Shown here: one piece after another, positions 18,421 through 30,480 of the stretch
Layout: each line of letters begins with the position of its first letter
Position numbering within the stretch: position 1 is the first letter of the stretch
NCBI GenBank assembly: GCA_016271365.2
Contig: CM057459.1
Location: forward strand, 485,349,501-485,413,500
Direction of reading: 5' to 3'
Length of the DNA stretch: 64,000 bases
Source of the DNA: Neoceratodus forsteri
Taxonomy: Eukaryota > Chordata > Ceratodontiformes > Ceratodontidae
Made by a program: the position numbers and the translations under genes
Notes under the pieces: generated by a model
Database searches by the model: none
What the model saw: only the letters and a program-made list of their open reading frames with translations
What the model was told of the DNA's origin: nothing

Positions 18421-21171
18421 TATTACATTAGCAGACTCTAACTATAATTAATAACAGAATAAAAACTTCAACTAGGAGTTGTTAACGTGCACTCTGAAAA
18501 ATGAAAATTTGTCATAGGTAAGGAGATGCATGTTATCCAACATCCCCCTCCTCCCCATCTTTCTCGTGGTCTGCTTCTACTATAGCTTGGGTTGTATTAG
18601 TTCTTCTCTTTAAAAATTCTTCAAAGGCCAGAAAGTGCTTATCATAAGAGCCCATATTACCCCTACTTCTGTATACCAGTTTCTTCATGCTCACACATTC
18701 CCCCAATTGTTTAAAACCAAACTTGGCTTACAGGAGCCTCCTCACTTTTCCAGTTCATGAGAATTCCTAATTTCCCAGAAATAATAGTATTATATAAGAA
18801 TTTCCTTTGCCCCTCTCAAAAGCCATCAATATTCTCCAGATCTCCCAATGGTATTGCTCGAGGATCTAACTTAATGGGGGGTGGATGTCACCTGGGACAT
18901 AAATCCTTCTATTTTTTATCAGTCCTTTGTCAAGTACTGGCAGGTGGCCATCATATGTGTCAAATCTCCTCTTTGATGCTTACACTGGAGCACCTGCCTT
19001 CATAATTCAGTGAGAATTTTGACAACTGCTCCAGAGTATAATAAGATTGCTAGAATGTAAAGAATAGGATCAGCTTAAATTGACGTTATATCAGGGTTCT
19101 CCATCCCTCCTGTGTTATACCTGCCCAATTTTCCTCCACAATTTTGTCATTTAACATAGCTTGCCATTTTCCCCTAAGGGGAGGCATACTTACCAGGGAT
19201 CCTCGTTATTATCAGTTTATACAATTTAGAGACTAACCCTTTAGTATCCTGTGCATTGCGGAGGACATCAGCGATACCAGAAGGTTCCCATAGGGATAGC
19301 ATGGGTCCCAAGAAAGCTGCTAAATAGTGTCTAATTTGTACATACTGAAAGGAGTGGGCTTGTAGGATACCATATATCTGGACTAGTTCCTGAAATAATT
19401 TAAGTTTCTCCTTCTTAAATAGATGGCCTAGCAGTCAAATTCCTTTTAGCTCCCAGTGCTTAAAGAGCTGCTGACGCCTCAAAGAAAACTTTGAAAAACA
19501 TAATAATTAGGTACAATTCAGATTGCATTCCATATATATTCTATAGTTTTCTCCTCCCCTTTATTTATTACTGACGACATTTAAATGAAAACATGATCTT
19601 TATCCCACAGAATTCATCTGTCTCTGTAGCCTACTCCCTACTTCAAGTCATAATCCTCTGTTGTGACATCACAATCTGTTGCCATGGGATTAACTATGAT
19701 GTCACAAGCAATGTATTTTGATCTCAGGTAGGGAGAAAGCAACAGTAATAGATAAACTCTTCAGGAGCAGAGATCCTGTTTTCATGCAAATTATCTCAGT
19801 AATAAGAAATAGGGAGGAGGAAAACAGAAGTAATGGTAAATACAGACTGAACTGTGTCTATATAGTGTGTTTTTAATGCTTTTCTAATGGCATCAGCTAC
19901 TCTTTAAAGCCTAGGTCTTTTAAAAACTCAGGAAGGAAAGGGTTCCTCTAGAGTGGTGTGAGAGTAGTGTAACTCAGAATCACTCCCATAAAGTTATGAA
20001 CCTTATGCCATGTTCTGCGGAGGTGCTGTATAATCAAATTATCCCCAGCCAGACTGTAATTATGTCCGTTTGAAGACTATAATAGGTCTGTTAGCCTATT
20101 ACACTGAGTAATCTTTTTTTCTAAAAGAATTCTCTTATTAAGGCAGCCTACTTCATACCAGCCACTAAGCCCTACCAGCTGGGCCACCCAATAATATTTT
20201 TTGAAGTGGAGAATGCCCAGTCTTCCCTCCCCTGGTGGCAGAGTGAGTTGGGCGAAGCTGCTTCTTGGAGTTTTATTAACCCACAGCCAATCTGTGCAAC
20301 ACACTTTCAGATGCTTAAAAAACTTGGAGGGCACATGAACTGGCAGGACCTATAAAACATACGTGAATCATGGCAAATAGTAATTTTAATGCATTAGCTC
20401 AACCCCGGTATATAGTGGAAGGGTTTTCCATTTGACAAGCAGTTCTTTTGTACTAGTCAGTAAAGTTGGAAAGTTGGCATCATGAAGGTCCAGGAGTTCT
20501 CTAGTTATACTGAGTCCTAAATATCTAAAACCCTCCCTAATCAATTTGAAAGGAATTGAGACCTGTAAATCATGACAGTCACAGATACATAGGGGCATCA
20601 CAACTGGCACAGACATATTTAATTTATACCCAGCCATGACTTCAAATTCTTTGAGTTACTCCCTCAGGGCTGGCAAAGACTCCTTGGGTGTATTACACTT
20701 ACTAGCATGTCATCTGCATACAGTGTGACTGGAGCTGTAGCAAAATCTATACCAATGCCAGTTATATCTAGATGTGCCTTTACTACCAGTGAGAAGGGCT
20801 CTGGAACAGTGTCAATAAGCAGTGGGGACAGGGGGCACCCCTGATGGATACCCCTGCCTAAGGAAAGCTACTCAGCTATCCAGCCATTGGATTGTATTGC
20901 AGCTGTAGGGTTATCATATATTGACTGTACTAGTTGCATAAATTGAAAACCAAACCAAAACACCTCATGGTTTGCCAGAGGTGGTCCCACTTGATCCGGT
21001 CAAAGGCTTTCTTGGTCTTGAGTGAGACCACCACTGGGCATCATGTACAATCCTGCTGTCCCCTGGCTAGAATCTGAGCCAGGGCTCTGACATTCATATG
21101 TGGCCCCCTGCCCCATACAAAGCCAGACTGCTAAGCTGAAACTATTTGGGAGAGTATCTTTTCTAACATAG
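18421..21171 (-). pseudogene. L1/Tx1-like LINE ORF2 relic, copy A
   Basis: Reading leftwards: MLEKILSQIVSA and QSGFVWGRG (21,170-21,095), KTKKAFDRIKWDHLW (~21,010), GCPLSPLL (~20,840), TLYADDMLV (catalytic box, ~20,715), AGYKLN (~20,625), FRYLGLSIT (~20,510), LYTGVELMH (20,386), then GRLGILHFKKYYWVAQL (~20,190) and a C-terminal region to ~18,500. This is the L1/Tx1 clade order. The 5' part (endonuclease) is absent: the element is cut off at 21,171 where a CR1 fragment begins. Many stops. The copy at 39,469-42,998 has HADA in place of YADD. Confidence 0.85.
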
Positions 21172-22394
21172 TTGACCAGGGAGGGGCTGTGGTCATGGCC
21201 TACCTAGACTTTAGTAAGACATTTGACACAGTCCCACACGAAAGATTAATAAACAAGTTAGCCAGCCTGGGAGTGAGTCCCAGGGTGGTAGCCTGAGTAA
21301 AAAATTGTCTGAACAACAGGACACAGAGGGTAATAGAACAAGGAGTCGACTCCAAAGAAAGGAGGTTACTAGTGGGGTACTGCAGGGTTCAGTACTGGGA
21401 CCAGTCCTCTTTAATATCTTTATAAGTGACATTGCAGAGGGACTGGAAGGAAAAGTATGCCTCTTTGCAGATGACATGAAGATCTGCAACAGGGGTGATA
21501 CACAAGGGGGGCAGTGGAAAGGATGAGAAGAGACTTGGCAAGGTTGGAGGAATGGTCAAAATATGGCAACTTAGATTCTATGTAAAGAAATGCAAAGTAA
21601 TGCACCTGGGAAACAAAAACCCAAGGAAAGAGTACACAATGGGGGGGGGGGAAGGTACTAACAACAACAAAAATGGAAAGGGACCCGAGGGTAGTCATAT
21701 CAGATGACCTAAAGGTAGGCAAGCAATGTGAGAAGGCAGTAAGGAGGGCTGGGGGACACTGAGATGCCTAGGGAGAGGCATCACCAGTAAAAAACAAGAG
21801 GTTGGTTTCCCTCTGTACAAACAGCTGGTGAGACCCCCTCTGGAGTACAGTGTGCAGTTCTGGAGACCCAATCTCTGCAAGCACATAGACAGGATGGAGG
21901 CAGTCCAGAGGAGGGCAACTAAAATGGAAATGGTGCAGGGTCTGCACTAGAATCCATATGAAGAGAGACTAAAGGAGTTTAATATGTATACCCTCGAGGA
22001 AAGGAGGGGGGGCATGATAGAAACCTTTAAGTACCTCAAGTGAATAAACAAAGTCCAAGAGGGTAGCCTATTTCAGCAAAAGAGATGTGCAAGAACAAGG
22101 GGGCACGATTTGAAGATAGAGGGGGACTGCTCAGGGACAATGTGAGGAAGTGTTTTTTTCACGGAGAGGGTGGTGGCACATGGAATGGCCTTCCTGAGGA
22201 GGTCATGGAGTCAAAAACAGTGGGGTAATTCAAGAATACATGGGATAGACTTAAGGCAATTCTGGTGGGGGGGAGGAGGAAGTAGACTGTTGGTTAAATA
22301 GGTTCTGCAGCTTATCCAAAAGGTAGAGAAATGGGCAGACTGGGTGGGCCAAGCAATCCTTAAATGTCATCAAAGTCTATGTTTCTATGTTTCT
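21172..22394 (+). pseudogene. CR1 LINE fragment (RT to 3' end), copy A
   Basis: Begins DQGGAVVMAYLDFSKTFDTV (RT motif A region), continues with GSVLGPVLFNIFISDIAEGL and LFADDMKIC (~21,460-21,480) in shifted frames, and runs to the CR1 3' end (...TCAAAGTCTATGTTTCTATGTTTCT at 22,368-22,394). It has the same CR1 subfamily features as the element at 33,520-38,200. Several frameshifts. No target duplication is clear at the junction with the L1-like relic. Confidence 0.88.
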
Positions 22395-23108
22395 AGGTGT
22401 TGCTGCTGCAGTGGAGAATAATCATCTTTCCTCCAAGAGGAGGTAAGTATTCTTAGGGAGACCATACTGGTGTTGAAAAGAATTGAAAATGCTGGAACTC
22501 CTCTCAAATGCAGAGTGGGATCATCCTGCTGCTTCTCAGTGAAAGATTGAGTGTGTTGCTGAAATCCACCCATAGCACTTCCCTGACCAAATTTTCCCTA
22601 TTCAAAGTGGTCTGCCATTTCAAAAGGACCACTCTGTATTTTTTAAGTTAACAAGGCCTCCTAGGGGTATGGCATAAGAGACTATGAGCAAAAGGTGTGG
22701 TCAAGAGGACCACAAAGAAGAGCTAAGTGTTTCTGTCAACCCAAACCACAGAAGAGACTGTTATAATATAAACTGCATCCCTTGGAGGCCTTATTGCTGT
22801 ATAATACTATAAAATGTCAAGAAAAAATCTAGAAATTTTATTGGCTAAGAGACGTCATCTGACCATGCACTAAATCTCTATAAACACACGGTCTAGTGCT
22901 GATTCTCATTTTCCTCCCCAAAAATCTACTTGAGGTCATTTTATAAATGTTATAAGCCCCTCCAGGGTGTGTATCTTAGAATTTTAATACACTTACCCAA
23001 AAGCGCAAGGACACTTGACCTTCTGCCTTGTGCCTTACCACACTGTGGGGTGTGCGTTAAAATCCTATAATGCACACCTGTCATGACTTATTACTTACTT
23101 ATAAATCC
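22395..23108. other. Anonymous flank inside duplication A with a promoter-like cluster
   Basis: No RT or other domain is readable. Near 22,836-22,890 there is ATTGG (inverted CCAAT box), AGACGTCATC (CRE-like) and CTCTATAAACAC (TATA-like) within 55 bases; copy B keeps the first two and has TATAAG. A short minus-strand frame (22,385-22,573; 44,212-44,445) stays open in both copies, without recognisable similarity. Confidence 0.35.
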
Positions 23109-24780
23109 CTCAAATTTAGCTTGAGTGAGTTATAATAAATGTAAAGACTTTTTTAAATTTTTTATTATACCATCCTCCCCCTGGTGCTTGCATGGTGTGC
23201 TCCCTCCTAACACTCCTGCATGACAGCACACTGTAAACAGGAAAAGTGGTACCGTGGCTCTGCGCATGGATTTGCTGAAATCATGGTAGTGATATGTAAT
23301 TTATTGCAAAACCATTTAACAATGGGTTATGACACTTATAGGCTGTTCACAGCAGAAGATTATACACTCCTGGAGAGTGAATGTGCACTCCAAGGTGCAA
23401 ACGTTCTAGGCTAAAACCTCATGCCTTTCTAGCATCAGGCATGTGCATCCTATCTCTGGGATATACATTCTCCCCTGGCAATGTATAACTTGTCATGTGT
23501 TAACCTCATATAGTAACACATTCCTGAAGTGGCTTATGGCACTTATAAAATCAGTTCTGATGTGTCTAATTAGCAGAGTCACTGGCGAATTACAAGTACA
23601 ATTTTATTGTAGAGCCCACAAGAAATGCCATCCCCTGTGAAATGACTCCCCTGCCACAAATGCTTACTAGAAGATAAAATCTGAAGTATTACTTGAATTT
23701 GAGCTGGCTCTTCTACAGTACATCTTCTGTACCTTTATAATGCCTTTAGGCCTCCTTCTATGTATGAGCACTTTCCGTAGGTGTTTTTTCCACTACTGTG
23801 CAAGCCCATGCATTTTCAGCTGATAATGTGTAATGTTTACTTGGCTTGCTTGTCTAATCATGAATCTCTGTCCTGTTTTGAAACTCACACTTAAATTGGA
23901 TGCCCAGTCTGCCCTCAGGTCTGCTTAGGTAGTTTAAGGGGAGTTGTAGGAAAGGGGAAGTCTGTATTTCATAGACTCGCCACTACCGAGACCTGATGCC
24001 AAGAGCATGCAGACTCATTGGAGTGCTATTCCATCACACACCAGTACAAGAGAGAGCTCCAACTGGATGTCAGAAGACTACTACTTCAGCTCTGCCTGCA
24101 TTAGTGACACCAAAGTCCAAGAACACACCAGCCTTTTGCAGCACTACCTGGGCCACCACATACCACCAGATGAGAGAACTCCCCCAGGACACCAGATGAC
24201 TGCTGCTATGGTCATTGGATCACCACTAACTCCCTTTACTTCAGAGCAGCTTTATATGCTCACAAAAAAGCCAAAGTTTGTCTATTTTTATTACGGAATT
24301 ACTTGATATGAGACCCTCTAACCTTAGATGAGGAACCCTGCTGCCTCCAATGAAAGACTGTTTTTAAATGTATTTATGTGCAGTATTTAACTACAGTAGT
24401 GCTGAGACATATAGTGTTTTAGTGGCCACTTTCTTACTCCAAGACCCTGAGCAAGTCATTGGATTTAACAGTGTTAGTACTATCCAACTATGAAAAGAGC
24501 AGAACCCCTCCTTAGAGATTGTTTACACTATAGGTACGGTTACATGGGCCATAATAAAGGCAGTACTAATGGAGGTCACTAGTGAGTGTGCTAAACTTAA
24601 ACAGCACCTTTCTCATAGCTTGTTTCAGGCATGGATTAAGTCAGCTTGCTTACAGTATGTGTGCCTGTGTAGTTATTTTTCCACTGTAATGTTTCTGCTT
24701 TGCATAATTCATTTAAAAAAAATGCATTTTATTGTTTGTGCACAGTGCCTGATTATAGCCAGCCAGTGTAGCACAGTACC
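23109..24780. other. About 1.7 kb without recognisable genes or repeats
   Basis: Ordinary mixed-composition sequence right of the duplication boundary. Short plus-strand frames (for example 23,996-24,306) show no motif that I recognise. This may be single-copy host DNA. Confidence 0.4.
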
Positions 24781-24794
24781 CCATAGTGACGTCA
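24781..24794 (+). promoter_or_regulatory. CRE-type palindrome (TGACGTCA)
   Basis: A perfect TGACGTCA at 24,787-24,794, centred in a larger palindrome CCCCATAGTGACGTCACTG (24,779 onward). It lies about 70 bases upstream of the candidate first-exon start codon, a usual place for a CREB/ATF site in a CpG-poor promoter. Confidence 0.4.
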
Positions 24795-24862
24795 CTGTGG
24801 GGAATCCCACTCTCGCTGATTTCAGTAGCTACAGTTTTGTTACCGAAAGCAGTGCACTACAA

Positions 24863-25076
24863 ATGTCTGGTGTTGGTAGCGCTGAAGACGATCCCCTTGA
24901 GGACGGCTTATCTTCACTCTGTTTCGAAGGCTCAGAGCCTGAGGATAACAAGTCTCTTGTATCTTCATATCATACTTTTGGAGCTTTACCTTATCAATTT
25001 GAGCCCGAAGTTGAACGTGATGCATTGCGGGCATCTGGGGAGAGAGACCATTCTGTTGCCTCCGATGTTTCAGAAG
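24863..25076 (+). CDS. Candidate first coding exon of a P2RX7-C-like protein
   Basis: From ATG 24,863 (context CAAATGT) the frame encodes a 71-residue acidic, Ser-rich stretch: SAEDDPLEDG, SEPEDNKSLVSS, then ALPYQFEPE. The pattern P-Y-x-F-E-P after an acidic leader is the usual N-terminus of vertebrate proteins carrying the P2X7 C-terminal ballast domain, which are often lineage-expanded. The frame runs on to CAGAAG|GTGG, a fair splice donor at 25,077. The frame is also open upstream to 24,569, but that part is hydrophobic and unlike the rest. No partner exon with the WCxCGxC cysteine motif is convincing in the window. Alternative: an exonised transposon piece. Confidence 0.33.
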
Positions 25077-25107
25077 GTGGATGACTTCAGGACCTTGACC
25101 TATCTTG

Positions 25108-25150
<43 letters not shown>
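25108..25150. repeat. (TG)n(TA)n microsatellite
   Basis: GTGTGTGTG followed by about 15 TA units, just after the candidate exon. Confidence 0.9.
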
Positions 25151-26142
25151 CCAGTGTTATTATTGTAAAGCAGCATAATAACCTTTAGTCTTTTAGTCTG
25201 TATTTTATCAGCAACATCGTTTCGGTTTCGCTTGTGCGTATTGGCGACTGATAGATAATGTGAGTGCAATCATATTTTATGACACTGACTGTAATGTAAA
25301 TGAGAGTTGTAAAATTAATTTGCAGGAAGATCTGTATATGTTGTGGCAATGGGCAGGAATATGGGGGTGTAGCAGTAACAGCAACTTGAGAATGGGAGAG
25401 GGATGTGACATAAATTGTTTCCTGCCATCTGCCATTATTAGTGACGCTCCCCTGGAAATGTGATCAAACTTTTGTTTATGTGTCATGCACATGGTGCACA
25501 ATGTGCTTTATCTACTGCAGAAAAACAGAGTACCCGTGGGGTCATGTTTGTGTTCCATCATCATAGTGCGAGTGCACTGCACCCTTCTCATGCACTGCCT
25601 TCCAGTGTACTTCTGTTTTGGTTCCTGCCATGGTCAATGTTTACAACTTCCATTTTGCAGTGCAGACAGTATGTGTGCAAACATCTTTTTTGTGCCAAAC
25701 TATGTAAACACACACATCAGTTATAATTTTTTATTGCTGTAAATATTGTCGAAAGACAACCATTGATTAATCAAGAAAAAATGATGTGAGTGCTTCTACT
25801 TTGCCTAAAAAAACAGAGTTCTACACATACGAACACATAGGTAAGTCTAAATGCATAACTAGGGTGCAGCGGTGATGGGTCACAGCCTAAACACCCTGGA
25901 AGCAGCACTGCTGCCTCGCATTATTGATGCATGCAGGAGGAACATGAACACAACACCCGGGACACACTGATAGAAACAGTAAGTCCAATAAAAAAAGAAA
26001 GCTTTATTTATAAAGAGTACTGTAATCAGTTTGAGACAAGAAGGTTGGCAGCACAAAAAAAATTTCAGTAAATGTATCTGGGTGATGATGTGGGTGGAGG
26101 TCAGAAGAGGTGATGCAGTGATGTCCCGGGAAATTGTTGCGG
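25151..26142. other. No recognisable gene
   Basis: About 1 kb with no domain-like frame. Overlapping plus frames at 25,460-25,742 are Cys/His-rich but lack a repeated motif. An AATAAA on minus near 26,003 lies about 140 bases downstream of the LINE 3' tail. Confidence 0.35.
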
Positions 26143-29100
26143 TAATTTCATTCATTTCATTTCATTTTTTAATTTTTATACTTGTAAATCCAGATGAGCG
26201 AGATTGCCCGTTTTCATTGGAGACAAGTTCAATCTAAAAACATAGTATAAAAATACAAACATACAACATGGGAGCAGACAATACAATCAATAAAGTGCAG
26301 TGCAAATAGATACATTGTTTTTGAGAAAAGCCAATATTTTAACCTTTTCTTGAAACACTGAGTAAGACTACTCTCAACAATTTCTGATGGTATTTTGTTG
26401 AAGAAAGTGGGGTCTCTGAATGATAAGGATATTTGCCAAAAAGCAGCCTTAAAAAATGGTATTTTAAATTTATAATTAAACTGAGACCTGGTAGACAATG
26501 CATTTGTTACCCTAGGAAGCACTATAGAAGTAAACGGGGGAAGAAGGTTGAATTTTACTTTAAATAAAAAAGTACCCATTTTGAAAAGAACTCAATTTTC
26601 AAAGGATAAGGAATGAGACTGTTTGTACAAATCAGCACAGTGGGTTCAAAAAGGTAAATCTAGCCAGAATCTCAAAGCTGAGTGATATATTACTCTAAGT
26701 GGACTCAAGACATTGGTACATGAGGAGGTTTATATTAGTATTCCATAATCAAGTATTGAAAACAGGAAGCTATGAACTAAAATCTTTCTTGTTTCAAGAG
26801 TCAAAAGAAATTTGGCTCGATAAAGGATACCCAATCTCTGATGAAGGGTTTTCCTAAGATTCTGAATATGAGGTTCAAAAGAAAACTGATTATCCAAAGT
26901 CATACCTAAGTATTTGAAAACCAGAACAAATTCAATTCTATTGCCTTTTCTATCAATAATTAAAGGAGAATCAGTGTATACATTTTTTTTTCCTAGAAAA
27001 GACCATTACCTTTGTTATTTGAGAATTCAAAACCAGGTGACTTAATAATAAACAATCCTGCAGATGATCAAAATCAGTCTGAAGGTGGGAGAGAGCAATG
27101 TCAGATCTAGGATCAGTACAAAAAATAACGGCGTTGTCAGCGTAAAGAATCATTTCTGTTTTAGTACAAATATCAGGGGCAGAATTCATGAGTAAAGGAA
27201 AAAGGAGTGGCCCCAGGATTGAACCCTGGGGTACACCACAAACTAATGGAAGGGGATGGGATAAGGATGAATCAATAATGGTTCTAAAAGATCTATTATG
27301 TAAGAAGTCTTGGTACCACATGACTACATCACCAGAAAAATGGAGAGCACGAAGAACATCTGGAAGAAGATCAAATTCAACTAGGTCCGAAAGCCTTGGT
27401 GAGGTCCACAAACAGTGCCGCACACGAGTGTCCTCTATCGAGTGCACCATGTACACTGCCCGTGAGCCCCACCAAGGCTGTTTTGGTGTTATACCCAGGT
27501 TTAAACCCATGTTGATTCCCTGAGAGTAAAGAATATTTCCCAAGAAAATCTAATGTTTGGTCCATAACAATCTTTTCCAAAATTTTTGATATGGGCGATA
27601 AAAGAGAAATTGGATGATAGTTGGTAACAAAAGAGGGATTTCCATTCTTCAGAATGGGTTTTATGATTGCTCGTTTCCAACTACTCAGAAAAAACATTAT
27701 GAAATAAGGAAATATTAAAGATATGTACTAAAGGATAAACAAAGCAATCTATGCCTAATTTGGTAATCCTAATATCAACTCCATCCTGACCCTGAAAGGG
27801 TTTTGGATTGTTTTTCAACAAGTATTTTTTTACTAAAGAAGGGGTAAGAGACTTAAAGTGAAACTTTGGATTAGTATTATTATGGGTGTCATTAATATCC
27901 ATCACACCGTCCAAGTTTATGGGGGTTCTATAGGAACCTAGGTTCCCAAAGTGACTATTAAAGATGTTGGATACCTTAGAATGATCGACTATACTTTGTC
28001 CATTTTGGAGAATGGTTGGGGCAGAAACTGTTTTTTCTTTTCCCATAATTTTGTTTAGGAAGTTCCAGGTTTTTTTTAGGATTGGCCCTGGAGTTCCTTT
28101 GTTCGTTTAAACAATATGCGACCCTGGCTTTCCTGATTTCAGATTTACACTTATTTCTAAGTGTCTTATACTCTTGAAGAAGAGCAGGGGTTCTGGATAC
28201 CTTATAAGATTTCCAACATTTGTCATATTTTCTCATTAAATGAATGAGGTCCCTTGTGATCCATTCTTGTTTGGATGATCTGATTCTTATTTTCTTTAAG
28301 GGGGAGACTGTATTTATAATTGCATTGTAGGCTATACAAAAAAATTCCCACATTGCATCAATGTTGGTACAAGATACTAGGGGAGACCAATCAATTTCAT
28401 TAAACAAATCTTAAATTCTCTGAGAAGTTAGATTAGCCAAATTTCGACATTCAACATATCTGGGGGGACTTTTAACACTTTTATGGACCATTCACATTTA
28501 ATGGGGTGATGGTCACTCATGGTATCAGGCATAACTTCACATTTAGTAATCCTGTCAACATGAGTGACCATGATTCAATCAAGAACAGTCCCTTCACCTG
28601 TTTTATAATTGGGCCTAGTAATTTCCTCTATTAATTGCGTAACACCCAGATCAGCCAGGGTCTCTCTAATTCCACCCTTCAAACTTTTGTCCCAGCTGCA
28701 GTTAAAGTCACCAAGAGTAATCTATTCTCTATTAGGGGGTAAAACCTCACAAAATGAGGTCAGCAGTTCATGACCATAGAATATTTTACCGGGGGAAAAT
28801 AAACTGTACTAAGGGTCAAGTGTTTGCTTTGTCCAAGAATCAGATCAATAGAAATCATATTGCATCCTGAATTTATCAAAGGGTGATCGAGAACAATATA
28901 ATCAAATTTACAAAGATTATACATTAAGACTCCACCTCCTCTTTTTCCTTCTCTATCTTGTCTGATCAGGTTATAGTTGGGGAGATAAATCTCCGAATCC
29001 AATATACTGTTGTGCAACCACGTTTCAGAAACAGTAATAATATCAAATGAGTGATATTGGGTCCAAGCAACAAACTGGGCCCATTTAGATAACAGACTCT

Positions 29101-29540
29101 GTATATTTAAGTGAACAATCTTATGTGTGGAGGGATCTGGGCCCTTACTGGCACCAGCTGAGATTGATTCACGATTTCCCTTTAATGAGAGATTAGGCCA
29201 GGGGTGTGGATGCACTGATCCAGACATAAATAATAGCAACATTAGTAATCTTTTTAAATTGGTCCTAATTGTCTTTCACTTTTTGTTGTAATAGTAATCA
29301 ATCTACAAGTAAACTTACTAGGCTGAAAATTATTAAATGGGCAAGCTTCATAAAGAGAGGAAGGGTATGGAAAGCAAGATTCAAACAAATGTATCCTAAG
29401 GAATCCATTATCCTGATTTGTACTAAATGGGCAAGTGTAAAACAACTGAAAACCATCTTTTTTATCATGTGAAACAATAGTTGAAATTGAACAAAGCACA
29501 ATTGACAACAACAATGGATAAATCAAAGACATAATAAAAA
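26143..29540 (-). pseudogene. L2/Rex-like LINE, nearly full length ORF2
   Basis: Reading leftwards: APE endonuclease from HLNIQSLLSKWAQF (~29,115) through SETWLHNS, GGGVLMYNL, a TVLDW-like block and a degraded SDH (~28,520); linker with SSKQEWITRDLI (~28,260); RT with PISLLSPISKILEK (~27,610), FVDLTKAF (27,400), VCGVPQGSILGP (~27,230), ILYADNAVIF (~27,140); C-terminal FNKIPSEIVESSLTQCFKK (~26,370). The catalytic YADD reads YADN (second Asp lost), and there are at least four frameshifts. The 3' end is a (TGAAA)n-like tail at 26,143-26,168. No ORF1 is recognisable. Confidence 0.88.
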
Positions 29541-30061
29541 CAGGCTATTAAACACAACTAAGCAGTGAACAATCAAGTCTAGAATAAACACAAGAAGAAT
29601 GTTTGTTACTTCAGAAATGAAAAAAAAGGCACTTGCAAAAGTTTTAAGTTAGTACTACTTCAAAATAAGTAAAACATAAATAAATACTAATGACATATAA
29701 AATGATGGGGGATGGCTTTCCTATAACAAATAAACCCTGATACTGCAAATTAAATCTAGAACTTTGTGGGCCCACATTTGGGCCAGAATTGCTTAGCTTA
29801 AGTTACAGAGTAAGTAATAGTAAAATAAAAACTCTTAATAAAGCAATATAACTTATAAACATTTATGGAGTACCATTTAAGATTAGTCTGAAACTCTATG
29901 AACCTAGCTGTAACACAAGCTAAAAAATGGTACACTTCCTTTAACATAAGAAAGTTAAATAAATGTAAAAGACTTACGAACTTAGCAATTCAGAGAAAAA
30001 ACAACATCCTCATACTGAAGCAGACTTGTTTACTAGGTGCTTTTCTTCTTGCTAGCAGCAC
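29541..30061. other. AT-rich stretch, probable LINE 5' untranslated region
   Basis: About 65-70 percent A+T, no coding frame. It lies between the endonuclease start of the minus LINE and the tandem monomers at 30,062, the position of a 5' UTR. Confidence 0.35.
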
Positions 30062-30480
30062 AATCTTTTGAACAGAGGGAGAGCCCATCTCCTGATGACA
30101 GGCTGCAGGTGTAGACACTCCCCCCACACACACAGCCCCAGAAACAGCAAAGCATCCTGTACAATACCTGGGGGGAGAGGATGACAAAGTGCAGGTTTAG
30201 GTAGGAAGATGAGCCCCTCACACCAAGCTCCTTGCAGTTAGTGGATAAAAACAGTAGCTCCTACGTTGTAGAGGCAGCGCAAACTTTTGAACAGAGGGAG
30301 AGCCCACCTCCCGATGACACGCTGCAGGTGTAGACACTCCCCACACACACACACACAGCCCCAGAAACAGCAAAGCATCCAGTATAATACCGGGGGTGAG
30401 GATGACAAAGTGCAGGTTTAGGCAGAAAGATGAGCCCCTCACACCAAGCTCCTTGCAGTTAGTGGATAAAAACAGCAGTT
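30062..30480 (-). repeat. Two tandem ~219-bp units upstream of the LINE
   Basis: CTTTTGAACAGAGGGAGAGC recurs at 30,065 and 30,284, followed in both by CAGGTGTAGACACTCCCC, an AC-repeat, CAGAAACAGCAAAGCATCC and ACACCAAGCTCCTTGCAGTT. Position 5' of a minus-strand LINE suggests promoter monomers like those in some L1 families, but ownership by the LINE is inferred. Confidence 0.75.

Larger units (their letters stand above)
18416..23108 (+). repeat. Segmental duplication copy A, part 2 (4.7 kb)
   Basis: Continues copy A beyond the gypsy insertion. It matches 39,463-44,938 in the same orientation, from TATTACATTAGCAGACT to TTACTTACTTATAAATCC. The match covers three unrelated components in the same order (L1-like relic, CR1 fragment, anonymous flank), which is why I call it a segmental duplication rather than a repeat family. 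In one 130-base stretch near 22,500 about 10 percent of bases differ. Confidence 0.9.

Noticed and set aside
24786..25178. Second plus-strand frame over the candidate exon
   Set aside because: It is a shifted reading of the same bases, runs into a TA microsatellite and lacks a sensible composition.
25320..25360. Cys-rich reading after CAG at 25,323 as a second P2RX7-C-like exon
   Set aside because: One shifted frame gives a C-x-C-C-G pattern, but Trp and the second cysteine pair are missing and the frame does not continue.
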